The position numbers and the translations under genes were made by a program. DNA of 31,111 nucleotides from Candidatus Zipacnadia bacterium (lineage in GTDB: Bacteria > Armatimonadota > Zipacnadia > Zipacnadales > Zipacnadaceae): positions 1 to 31,111 of the forward strand of contig JALGTD010000082.1 of the NCBI GenBank assembly GCA_029821515.1, written 5' to 3'. The notes under the pieces were generated by a model. It searched no databases. It was not told where the DNA came from and saw only the letters and a list, made by a program, of their open reading frames with translations. Below are positions 1 to 7,447 of the stretch, in pieces (the first letter of the stretch is position 1; every line of letters starts with the position of its first letter).

Positions 1-526
1 TCCCGCCAAGCCATGGCCCTACGGTAATCCCAGAGAAGACCGCAGTCTGCATCAGTCCCAGACTATAACCCAATCTGGTTATGGGCGTCACGCTGGAGAC
101 CAGTGCTACAGAGGCAGCTACGGTGCCTGTTACTGCTCCTTGCATCAACCGCAGCGCCAGGAGCTGGTAGACATTTTTGGCTGTACCCATTAAGGCCAGC
201 AAGACAGCTCCCCCGAACATCGCCCGTTCCACCATAAGCTTGCGACCATAACGATCGGCGATTGTTCCCCAAATTGGGCTGAAGACCGCGAACACCAGCC
301 CGGGACCAGTCACCAGAATGCCGGCCCAAATGGGCACCAACCGCTCATCAGTTACCCCCAACTCCCTAATGTAGAAGGGAATAAAGGGCATAACAAAGGA
401 AAAGCCCACTATGCATATAAGCTGGGCAATCCACATCGCATACAGCGTCCGGCGCCAGCCGGGTTGCCCGTCGCGTTCAGCCTGCGAGGTAGTTTCTTGG
501 GGTTTTGAATGCTCTTCACAACTCAT
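1..526 (-). CDS. MFS transporter, N-terminal part (runs off window)
   Basis: About 175 residues are visible, starting at ATG 524-526; an in-frame stop lies just upstream. After a polar N-terminus of about 25 residues there are alternating hydrophobic segments (about 28-54, 64-86, 100-116, 120-145 and 153-170). The loop between the second and third segments (residues 87-97) reads GTIADRYGRKL, the major facilitator superfamily motif A. The next helix carries RLMQGAVTG, like motif B. This is therefore a proton-coupled or facilitated transporter in the inner membrane; the substrate cannot be told. It follows pheS by 54 bases on the same strand, where pheT would normally be, so it may be co-transcribed from the pheS T-box promoter. 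The C-terminal half is outside the window. Confidence 0.85.
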   Translation of the reverse strand, partial: MSCEEHSKPQETTSQAERDGQPGWRRTLYAMWIAQLICIVGFSFVMPFIPFYIRELGVTDERLVPIWAGILVTGPGLVFAVFSPIWGTIADRYGRKLMVERAMFGGAVLLALMGTAKNVYQLLALRLMQGAVTGTVAASVALVSSVTPITRLGYSLGLMQTAVFSGITVGPWLGG

Positions 527-580
527 ATCCTTCTTGACTCACTTTCACAATGGAACCTTCACTGCAGTAGGACTACGATG

Positions 581-1594
581 TCAAAACTGCTCCAGAAACC
601 TCATATCGCCACTGTAGAACAGACGAATGTCATCAATACTGTGCCGCAGCATGGCCAGACGCTCCACTCCCACCCCAAAGGCGAAGCCAGTATACTTTTC
701 GGTATCGTAGCCGACTCCGGTCAGAACGGTGGGGTCAACCATTCCGCTGCCTCCAACCTCCATCCAGCCAGTGTACCCACAGGCCCGGCAACCTGCACCT
801 CCACATATCATACAGGTCAGTGCAATTTCAGCACTCGGCTCGGTGAACGGGAAGAAATCGGGCCGGAAGCGCATATGGCAAGACGGCCCGAACATCTCGT
901 GGGCAAAGACCTCCAGCGTGCCCTTCAGATCAGCGAAGGTTACACCTTCGTCAACCAGCAGGCCTTCGAGCTGATAGAAGGTATGGCAGTGAGTGGCATC
1001 AACAGTATCGCGGCGGAAACAGCGACCAGGAGCGACGATGCGCACCGGCGGTGATTGTTGTTCCATCACCCGTATCTGCACTGGTGAGGTCTGCGAGCGT
1101 AGCAGGACATCGTCACTGATGTAGAAAGTCATCTGCTCGTCCATGGCCGGATGAAACTCGGGGTAGTTGAGCGCATCAAAGCTGTAGTGGTAGTTTTCAA
1201 CCTCCGGGCCCTCTGCCACGTTAAACCCCAAACCCAGGAAGATTTCTATCATCTCGTCCAGCGTCGCCAGTAGCGGATGGCGTCGGCCCACTCGCGGCGC
1301 GCGGCCCGGCAAGGTTACATCAATACGCTCGGCAAGTTCCTGTGCCGCCTGCTCAGCGAGCTGTTGCTGCCGCTGTTCGTACGCCTGCTGCAACTCCTGA
1401 GATACGCGGTTGGCCAGTCGGCCGACCGCCGGCCGCTGCTCTTTGGCCAGACTACCAAGGTTTTTCATCATCTCGCGCAGCTCACCCTGGCGGCCCAGGT
1501 ACTGGACCCGCATCTGTTCAAGCTGCTCCTCATCATCAGCTTCCCGAAAGGCTACCACAGCCTCATCACGTAGCTGCTCAAGCTTGTCTTCCAT
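581..1594 (-). CDS. pheS: Phenylalanine--tRNA ligase alpha subunit
   Basis: Charges tRNA-Phe as part of the cytoplasmic PheS2PheT2 enzyme. The 337-residue product is full length. It has an N-terminal coiled-coil tRNA-binding arm (about 1-90), then the class II catalytic core with RSQTSPVQIR (166-175), motif 2 around GRCFRRDTVDATHCHTFYQLEG, a Cys cluster CMICGGAGCRAC (261-272) and motif 3 GVGVERLAML (307-316). I chose ATG 1594 because AAGGTG lies six bases upstream; a GTG at 1603 overlaps that ribosome-binding site. It is preceded by a T-box leader, so expression should respond to uncharged tRNA-Phe. Unusually, the beta subunit gene pheT does not follow; an MFS transporter does. Confidence 0.97.
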   Translation of the reverse strand: MEDKLEQLRDEAVVAFREADDEEQLEQMRVQYLGRQGELREMMKNLGSLAKEQRPAVGRLANRVSQELQQAYEQRQQQLAEQAAQELAERIDVTLPGRAPRVGRRHPLLATLDEMIEIFLGLGFNVAEGPEVENYHYSFDALNYPEFHPAMDEQMTFYISDDVLLRSQTSPVQIRVMEQQSPPVRIVAPGRCFRRDTVDATHCHTFYQLEGLLVDEGVTFADLKGTLEVFAHEMFGPSCHMRFRPDFFPFTEPSAEIALTCMICGGAGCRACGYTGWMEVGGSGMVDPTVLTGVGYDTEKYTGFAFGVGVERLAMLRHSIDDIRLFYSGDMRFLEQF

Positions 1595-1639
1595 CAGAAT
1601 CACCTTTGCTAATTACCAGACACCAAACCAACTACAAAC

Positions 1640-1923
1640 AATAAACCCTCTGTCATCGTCTTGGGACGAAAGCAGAGGGTCTTCGCTATACCACCCAAGT
1701 GGAGCGGACTGCGATAACGGTGCAGTAATCCGACCTAACCTATTGGGCTTAGCTGCTGCAATTTACCTTGCAAGCAAGCTAGTTGCCGTTCAGCCGGCGG
1801 TTTGGGGGCGAACTTCGGCTGCGCGGTCACTGGAGATGCTTCCAGCCGCGGCATCTCCTCTCTGCAGTTCCATACGCCGCCTACTTCTCCCCGTCGTCAC
1901 CTTTGTATGATCTTCGATTGCTT
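1640..1923 (-). promoter_or_regulatory. T-box riboswitch leader (Phe) of pheS
   Basis: On the minus strand the pheS leader contains the T-box core GGGTGGTATAGCG (1684-1696), followed by the usual TTCGTCCC segment and a terminator. Upstream is a Stem I: a GGGG/CCCC base (about 1804-1892), a specifier loop with AGAAGTA on the 5' side (1882-1888) and GAAGTTCG on the 3' side, and a distal hairpin preceded by CAGAGAG with stem GGAGATGC/GCATCTCC. The specifier triplet reads TTC (1810-1812), a phenylalanine codon, matching the downstream gene. The TGGT of the core would pair with the ACCA end of tRNA-Phe. By family rules, uncharged tRNA-Phe stabilises the antiterminator and allows pheS transcription. 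The 5' end is inferred from the promoter. Confidence 0.93.
1645..1680 (-). terminator. T-box attenuator terminator before pheS
   Basis: On the minus strand ACCCTCTG (1673-1680) pairs with CAGAGGGT (1645-1652), with an inner CGTC/GACG stem, followed by TTTATTGTTTG. It sits directly after the T-box core, which would pair with its 5' strand in the antiterminated state. Confidence 0.88.
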
Positions 1924-1929
1924 GTATCA

Positions 1930-1958
1930 ATTATACCGCTGCCAATAGCATTTATCAA
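1930..1958 (-). promoter_or_regulatory. Sigma-70 promoter of the pheS T-box transcript
   Basis: Minus-strand TTGATA (1953-1958), a 17-base spacer, then a perfect TATAAT (1930-1935). Transcription should start near 1923, just ahead of Stem I of the T-box leader. Confidence 0.9.
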
Positions 1959-2044
1959 GAGCAAGTGCCACCGTAGAGCTTGCCACCAGGAAGGACTTTC
2001 CAGGTGCACAGCGAAATCATTAAGCACTAAGGAGGATACGAGCA

Positions 2045-2437
2045 GTGGCCAACACATCCAACGAGCGAGAAACTGGCGGCCGGGCTATGATCAGTGATAC
2101 GCCGCGACTGGTCGGCCTGGTGGTGTTCTTAGGCGGCATAGCTATGGTCGTGATGGTCTTCGTATGGGCTTATGCGCTTTATAGTAGCGTTGGCGACGAG
2201 CTGAACCAGGTCGCCATTAGCCGAGCCGTACCGACAACTAATCCAGCAGCCGCCCAGAGCGACCAGCCGCCAAGTGTACCCGCAGAACAAGTTACCATTG
2301 CTGCTCCAATGCCGGGAACAAGCCTTGTCGACGTGGCCGCGGTCTTCGCTTTGAAAGTAGTATTTCTAGCTCTAATGGCCTGGGCCGGTGCACTGGTAGC
2401 AAGCAAGGGCGTAGCTATGACCAGACAAAGCCCTTAA
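2045..2437 (+). CDS. Small two-helix membrane protein, unknown function
   Basis: This is the only convincing plus-strand gene in the window: 130 residues from GTG 2045, with AGGAGG nine bases upstream. An internal ATG at 2087 lacks a ribosome-binding site. There are two hydrophobic segments, about residues 22-46 and 98-118. Between them is a Pro/Ala/Gln-rich stretch of about 50 residues that is probably outside the membrane core. I do not recognise a family. It is divergent from pheS and convergent with the glycosyltransferase at 2467. A hairpin follows its stop. No clear promoter was found between 1959 and 2030. Confidence 0.72.
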   Translation: MANTSNERETGGRAMISDTPRLVGLVVFLGGIAMVVMVFVWAYALYSSVGDELNQVAISRAVPTTNPAAAQSDQPPSVPAEQVTIAAPMPGTSLVDVAAVFALKVVFLALMAWAGALVASKGVAMTRQSP

Positions 2438-2449
2438 GAGCCAGCCGCC

Positions 2450-2473
2450 GACCTGCCTAAAAGGGGTCAGGTC
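2450..2473. terminator. Candidate bidirectional terminator hairpin
   Basis: GACCTG (2450-2455) and CAGGTC (2468-2473) are inverted repeats around a 12-base loop. They lie between two convergent genes, overlapping the last codons of the GT4 gene. The A and G tracts in the loop and the weak U tract make it a modest terminator candidate only. Confidence 0.4.
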
Positions 2474-4800
2474 CTGCCGCCAATTTCAAGCAAAATGTCC
2501 GCCAGCTTCTGAGCAATGTGACCCCAGGTATATTTCTCCAATACCCGCTGCCTTCCCCGCCGGGCCAACACTTCCCGCTCGTCGGGATTGTTCAGCAGCC
2601 GTTCTATGCTTTCCGCAAGTGCCCCAATATCTCCCTCCGGGAAGATTATCCCGCCACCGGTGTCATTGATCAAGTAGGGAATATGGCCCGAATCCGAGCC
2701 GATTATTGGTACTCCACAGGCCAGCGCCTCAATGATGACACGGCCAAACTGCTCCTTCCAGCGTGGCGTAGTTCGAGAGGGGAGCACCAGTACATCCAGA
2801 GCATTGAGGTATGCCGGCATTTGATGATGGGGGACATGTCGAATGACTGCTACCGACGGCTTAGCCGTACTATGCTGGGTCAGCTTAGTGATCTTACTGC
2901 GTAGCGGACCACCACCAATCAGCACCAGACCGAACTCGGGCGCCCCGCGCTGTGCGGCCAGTTGCGCCGCCGCCAGCAAGTCCCAAACGCCTTTGGCAGC
3001 ATCAAGCCGACCGGCATAGCCGACCGTCGCGCCGCTTTGAGGAAACTCACGAGGGCGCGGCAGACCCAAGTGGGGGGTGAAGACAGTGGGGTCTACACCA
3101 TGAGGCAGCACACTGGCCGGTCCCTGGTAACCGCGGGCATCCAGCACCTCTGCACATGGCTGGCTTATCACCAGGATATGATCCGATCCCGACAGCACCT
3201 TTTGATATATCCACTCGAAAGGCAGGAGCAGTCTGCGCCGGATATTCTCCTTGCTGAAGATTACGAGTTTGTAGCCGCGGCTACTCACCAGTCGCACTGC
3301 TTGGGCAGCAGCCAGGCTGTAGGGCTCTTCGTCAACGAACAGAATATCCGGGCGGAACTTATCCAGCTTTTGAGCCAGCTCGCTGGTGTACCAGTGCAAA
3401 TGTATCTGGCCAGGCAACCACACAGAAAGAGCCTCAGCGCAGTCAGCAATCTCCGGCAGGGCGCTAAATTGCACCTCTCCGCCTACCGGCGCCCACCAGC
3501 GCTGTGGACTGAACAGACGCAGGCTAATATCAGCACAATCCAGCAGCTCTGCGTAGGGCCTTTGGTTCAAATCAACTACACACGAGTGGCTAATGACAGC
3601 TACACGCAGGGGATCCGGGGCATCAGAGAGAGAGAGCCCGCCAGTGCCGGCTAACTTCTCTGGGGCCAGTTGTTCAGTGGCGGGCCCCGGCAAATGAGCA
3701 AGAAAGAATTCCTCAATCTGCTCAGCCTGCCGGTCCCAAGAAAGCCGTTGCGCCTTCTGGTGAGCAGCTCGCCCCATCTGTTCGCGCAATTGTGCATCAG
3801 CAGCCAACTTCTCGAGCCGGTCGGCGATCTGAGCAGGATCTCGGCCTACCCGAAAGCCGCTGACCCCATCTTCGACAAGCTCATCTGCTGCGCCGATGTC
3901 TGTGGTGACCAGCGGGAGCCCGCAGGCAGCCGCCTCCGCCACCACCAGGCCAAAGGCTTCACCACGCGCCGGCATCACCAGACAGTCGGCTGCAGCATAG
4001 TATTCAACAATCCTGTCGGTAACACCCACGAAGATGACCTGGTCTGCCACTCCTCTTTGCCGGGCTAACTGAGCAAAGAATTCTTCATCGCCTCTGCCCA
4101 CTATCACCAACCTGGCGGGATGCTCCATCATAGCCAGGGCATCGATTACCAGCGGCAGACCCTTGTCAAACCAAAGCCCACCGGCAAAGAGGATGACGAA
4201 CTCTTCTGGGCCAACCTCGAGAGCTTCACGGCGTGAAGATCGAAACTGGCGGCGAACTGCCAGATTGAAGACATCATGGTCGAGGCCATTCGGCACAGCT
4301 TGCGCGGGCGGCTTGTCCAGGCCGTGTTCCTGCGCTAAATAGCGGACGACCATCTGCGAGACCGCCAGCACGCGACCCCGGCAGCGGCGCACCGCCCATC
4401 CCTCCATTCGGGTAGCCCATGCTTGACGCAGTGTCCAGCCCAGATGCACCAGCCACGAGGGCTGTTGATATTTCCAGCGCACCTCCCGCAACGCCCGCGC
4501 CCGCTCGGCATGACAGGTATGGACCAAAACGAAGTTGCGGACCAAACTGTTGCCGCCCTGAGACAGGACGACATCGTATTTATGCTGCTTGACAACGAAA
4601 GGCGAGAGTAGAACCATCCAGAGGGCCTGCAAGGTGCTGGATTTGAAGGGACACCACAGCCGGTGGACTCGGATTCGCCCACGGGGGATATCAGCGGCTG
4701 AGAAACAAAACACGTCCACCTGATGTCGCTTGGCCAGGCGGCTGACTAACTCAGCCAGAACTCGCTCCTGTCCCCCACGCTGGTTGATGTGCTCAGTCAC
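2467..4800 (-). CDS. Tandem two-domain GT4-type glycosyltransferase
   Basis: The 777 residues hold two GT-B fold, family 4-like glycosyltransferases in one chain. Module 1 (about 1-375) begins HINQRGGQERVL and includes PNGLDHDVF and the donor-site region PARGEAFGLVVAEAAACGLP. A linker of about 35 residues follows. Module 2 (about 410-777) starts LRVAVISHS and includes LPHGVDPTVF, GYAGRLDAAKG and FGRVIIEALACGVPIIGSDSG. Both retain the E-x7-E type nucleotide-sugar site, so both may be active. It probably adds two sugars in surface polysaccharide assembly at the cytoplasmic face of the membrane, given the neighbouring polymerase/ligase and GT2. GTG 4800 is the first usual start in frame, but the codons just upstream encode the expected first strand (KKIAIV) without a start; see findings. 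Confidence 0.9.
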   Translation of the reverse strand: MTEHINQRGGQERVLAELVSRLAKRHQVDVFCFSAADIPRGRIRVHRLWCPFKSSTLQALWMVLLSPFVVKQHKYDVVLSQGGNSLVRNFVLVHTCHAERARALREVRWKYQQPSWLVHLGWTLRQAWATRMEGWAVRRCRGRVLAVSQMVVRYLAQEHGLDKPPAQAVPNGLDHDVFNLAVRRQFRSSRREALEVGPEEFVILFAGGLWFDKGLPLVIDALAMMEHPARLVIVGRGDEEFFAQLARQRGVADQVIFVGVTDRIVEYYAAADCLVMPARGEAFGLVVAEAAACGLPLVTTDIGAADELVEDGVSGFRVGRDPAQIADRLEKLAADAQLREQMGRAAHQKAQRLSWDRQAEQIEEFFLAHLPGPATEQLAPEKLAGTGGLSLSDAPDPLRVAVISHSCVVDLNQRPYAELLDCADISLRLFSPQRWWAPVGGEVQFSALPEIADCAEALSVWLPGQIHLHWYTSELAQKLDKFRPDILFVDEEPYSLAAAQAVRLVSSRGYKLVIFSKENIRRRLLLPFEWIYQKVLSGSDHILVISQPCAEVLDARGYQGPASVLPHGVDPTVFTPHLGLPRPREFPQSGATVGYAGRLDAAKGVWDLLAAAQLAAQRGAPEFGLVLIGGGPLRSKITKLTQHSTAKPSVAVIRHVPHHQMPAYLNALDVLVLPSRTTPRWKEQFGRVIIEALACGVPIIGSDSGHIPYLINDTGGGIIFPEGDIGALAESIERLLNNPDEREVLARRGRQRVLEKYTWGHIAQKLADILLEIGGRT

Positions 4801-4907
4801 TATGGCAATCTTCTTGTTTCATTGGATATGTGTCCGGTAGAAACTATCTGACGATGCAAAACAGCACTTGCACATCGCCGTGATCCATCCAGACTGCTAT
4901 ACCCGGG

Positions 4908-4932
4908 AAACGGCTAGCAAAAGAGCTAACCG
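4908..4932 (-). terminator. Hairpin after the O-antigen-ligase-like gene
   Basis: Minus-strand CGGTTAGC (4925-4932) pairs with GCTAGCCG (4911-4918), with one G-U pair, around a six-base loop and followed by only TTT. It is 10-34 bases past the stop at 4942. It could be a weak terminator or an RNA-stability element between the polymerase/ligase and the GT4 gene. Confidence 0.4.
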
Positions 4933-4941
4933 GCCCTTCGC

Positions 4942-6432
4942 TCACAGACTTCGTGACGCCTTCCGGTTTCCAAGTTCAAACTCTGGGGCAGCTTCGCACA
5001 CAGCCTGGCGGCTAGCTGTCTCAATCTCAGCCGTTCGCACAGCCATTGCCGCAGCTAACCAAAACAGCGGGCCACCGGGCACCAAGTAGATGGCGCTGCC
5101 CACTGCCAAGCGCGCCAGGGTAGAGACCACTACTGCCAGGCAAGCGGCAATTAGTGCCCTGGATTCAACTGTGCGGACTCGCCTAAAGCTCGCAACAGTC
5201 ATCCTAACCGTTCCATACAGTAGCCACAGAAATAGGGCGAGCCCGGGAAAGCCCAACTCGCGCAGCGCCCGCCCATACTCGTTTTCCACCATTCCACCTG
5301 CAGTTCGCTTAACTGCCATTGCCTCGCGGCCAACCACAAGCTCACCTCGACCCACACCCGTACCGGTGGCAACACCAACACCGAGGGGACGTTCGAAAGC
5401 AGAATTGATACCATTAAGCATTGGGCCCATCGTCCGGCTAACCACTGTCCGATAGCTAAGCATCTGCGGATTGTAGCGAGCCTCGAATGCCCCACCGGCG
5501 TAGTTATTCAGCACAACCACGGCCAAGACGCCAATGACGACCACCGCAAACAGAAAGCGCGGCCGGCGTATCAATAACAGAAGACTCAGTCCACCTATTA
5601 CTAAGCCCAACAGCGGAGCACGACTGGCGCTAGTCGCCAAGGCTACCAGGCACACTGCAGCAGTGCCAATCATCAGTGGCTTGAGCCACGCTTTGCCTCG
5701 AACATAGAGTACCGCGCCAATACAGAATATAGCCGACAGTGACATTGCGTCCCCCAGGGCTCCTGGGCCAACAAATGTTGATACAGCCCGCACGCCACTA
5801 CCCCACCCGAAACGGTTGTAGAAGTCAAATCCTGGGCCCAGAGCATACAGGTGCTCAAAACCGAGATTCCACTGAATGATGGCGTAGGTGCCGGTGCCTA
5901 GCGACAGTAGCACAATGGTAACAAGCATACGTTCAATATGGGCCCGCGTAGTCATGTACTCGTATGCCACGACCAATACAGCAATCCAAACAACCCAGGT
6001 ACGCAGGCCAGCCAGAGCAACCAGCATACTCGCCGTTTCCGTGTTGAACATCTCAGCAGCACAGTACAGTATGAACAGAAATGCCGGCAATATAACAGGT
6101 AGGTGCAGCGCATCCCATCGCTGCCTGCTTAAGCCAAGCCATAACCAACGGACTAATGCAATCGCCAACACGATATCCTTAGCGAACACAGTAGCAGTGC
6201 TGACCACAAGCCCTTTGAGAAACCCGTCCACATAAGAGATGGCCATCAGCTCAATCATTGCTACTTCCAGCGAGCTTAGTGCCACAATAAGGCCAACACT
6301 GCCACCAAGGAGCAACAGCAACTCCTTTGTGCGCCCTGCCAGCATCGGGCCAGCCGACAGGAAAGCAATCCCGGCGCCTAGCACACCAGCCATCATCAGC
6401 AGCACTGTAAGCGGAAGCCTACGTCGCCGCAT
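4942..6432 (-). CDS. O-antigen ligase/polymerase-like membrane protein
   Basis: A polytopic membrane protein of 496 residues with about 11-13 hydrophobic segments. A long hydrophilic loop (about 300-400) lies between later helices. TSASRAPLLGLVIGG at about residue 270 resembles the Arg-containing segment of the Wzy/WaaL (O-antigen ligase) family. The likely role is polymerising or ligating lipid-linked glycans on the periplasmic or outer face of the membrane; polymerase and ligase cannot be separated by sequence. ATG 6432 is chosen, with GAGG eight bases upstream; an adjacent GTG at 6435 is also possible. The start overlaps the end of the GT2 gene by 14 bases, so translation is probably coupled. 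The polysaccharide neighbours support the assignment. Confidence 0.82.
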   Translation of the reverse strand: MRRRRLPLTVLLMMAGVLGAGIAFLSAGPMLAGRTKELLLLLGGSVGLIVALSSLEVAMIELMAISYVDGFLKGLVVSTATVFAKDIVLAIALVRWLWLGLSRQRWDALHLPVILPAFLFILYCAAEMFNTETASMLVALAGLRTWVVWIAVLVVAYEYMTTRAHIERMLVTIVLLSLGTGTYAIIQWNLGFEHLYALGPGFDFYNRFGWGSGVRAVSTFVGPGALGDAMSLSAIFCIGAVLYVRGKAWLKPLMIGTAAVCLVALATSASRAPLLGLVIGGLSLLLLIRRPRFLFAVVVIGVLAVVVLNNYAGGAFEARYNPQMLSYRTVVSRTMGPMLNGINSAFERPLGVGVATGTGVGRGELVVGREAMAVKRTAGGMVENEYGRALRELGFPGLALFLWLLYGTVRMTVASFRRVRTVESRALIAACLAVVVSTLARLAVGSAIYLVPGGPLFWLAAAMAVRTAEIETASRQAVCEAAPEFELGNRKASRSL

Positions 6433-7426
6433 CACTCTGTCCTCGTCTCTTCCCGTTAGTTTCCGATTCCATTGCAGTCTGCCTTGCTATCCGATACGTG
6501 CGTAGCCCCTTGAGCTTACCGGCTGTTGACGCTACAAACAGACGGCTTGCAGCAATCGGCCCGCGGGGAAGACTGATTAAATACTTGATCAAACCGTAAC
6601 GGTTGCCCATACCGATCAGAAACGCGCTAGCTATGAAGGCAATCTTCCGCAGTCCAGATAGATGCTTGACCATACAGTACACCCAATTGTGGCTATCGGA
6701 GGAAACCAGGGACAATGCTTCCAACTGACGGGTAGACTGACCGAAGCGCGGCGCCGGGTAATGATCAACCAGTGCCTCTGGATCGTAGACCAGGCGAAAA
6801 CCCTGCTTGGTGACCGACAGCGAAACCTCAGTGTCATTAAGACATGACGAGCCGCCGGCCAGATTCTGATCAAAGCCTCTTATCAGCACCCGGCGAAAGC
6901 TCATATTAGCACCCTTGAGGTGATCAACCTCTATCGGTGCATCAACCGCTGCACAGTGGTGGTTACCAATAATCTTCCCTGCCCAGGTGACCTTTCCCAC
7001 CGAACACTTGCGAGTTGGCACCTGCTGCTCGCCGTGATGGACGACATCTCGGCCGCCCACACCGCCAACGGAAGGATCAGCATAATGGCTCGCCAGGCAC
7101 TGCAACCACTGCGGGCGGGGAACGCAGTCGTCGTCAGTGAAGCAGACGACATCCCCAATTGCAGCACCCAGCCCCCGGTTCATGGCCTCAATTTGCCCGG
7201 ATTTGGTCGCTAATACCACATCTACACGCTCTCCCAGTTCGTTGGCCGTACACCACTGCTGCAGCAGTTGCCGGCTCCTCTCATCCACATCACGCAGCAC
7301 CACCACAACTTGATCAGGCAGACAAACACCTTCCTGCAGGCCGACCAGGCACTTGCACAGAGGCTCAGGCCGACGGTAGCTGGGTACCACAACCGAAAAT
7401 GTCAGTCCATTCCCAGAGTTGCTCAT
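6419..7426 (-). CDS. GT2 family glycosyltransferase
   Basis: 335 residues. The N-terminal GT-A domain begins FSVVVPSYRRPEPL (10-23), the usual first strand of family 2 transferases. The acidic metal/nucleotide motif FTDDDCVPRPQWL has its aspartates at 98-100. A central region (GANMSFRR, about 175) and a downstream acidic stretch (LNDTEVSLSVTKQG) fit the acceptor and catalytic-base regions. A hydrophobic patch near 265-300 may bind the membrane. The product probably transfers a sugar to a lipid-linked or surface glycan. It follows uvrA by 21 bases and overlaps the next gene. The ATG at 7426 has no strong ribosome-binding site. Confidence 0.9.
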   Translation of the reverse strand: MSNSGNGLTFSVVVPSYRRPEPLCKCLVGLQEGVCLPDQVVVVLRDVDERSRQLLQQWCTANELGERVDVVLATKSGQIEAMNRGLGAAIGDVVCFTDDDCVPRPQWLQCLASHYADPSVGGVGGRDVVHHGEQQVPTRKCSVGKVTWAGKIIGNHHCAAVDAPIEVDHLKGANMSFRRVLIRGFDQNLAGGSSCLNDTEVSLSVTKQGFRLVYDPEALVDHYPAPRFGQSTRQLEALSLVSSDSHNWVYCMVKHLSGLRKIAFIASAFLIGMGNRYGLIKYLISLPRGPIAASRLFVASTAGKLKGLRTYRIARQTAMESETNGKRRGQSDAAT

Positions 7427-7447
7427 AATAGACTCAATGTCAATAAT

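Noticed and set aside
509..1054. 181-codon plus-strand frame opposite pheS
   Set aside because: Antisense to conserved pheS catalytic motifs; a codon-bias shadow.
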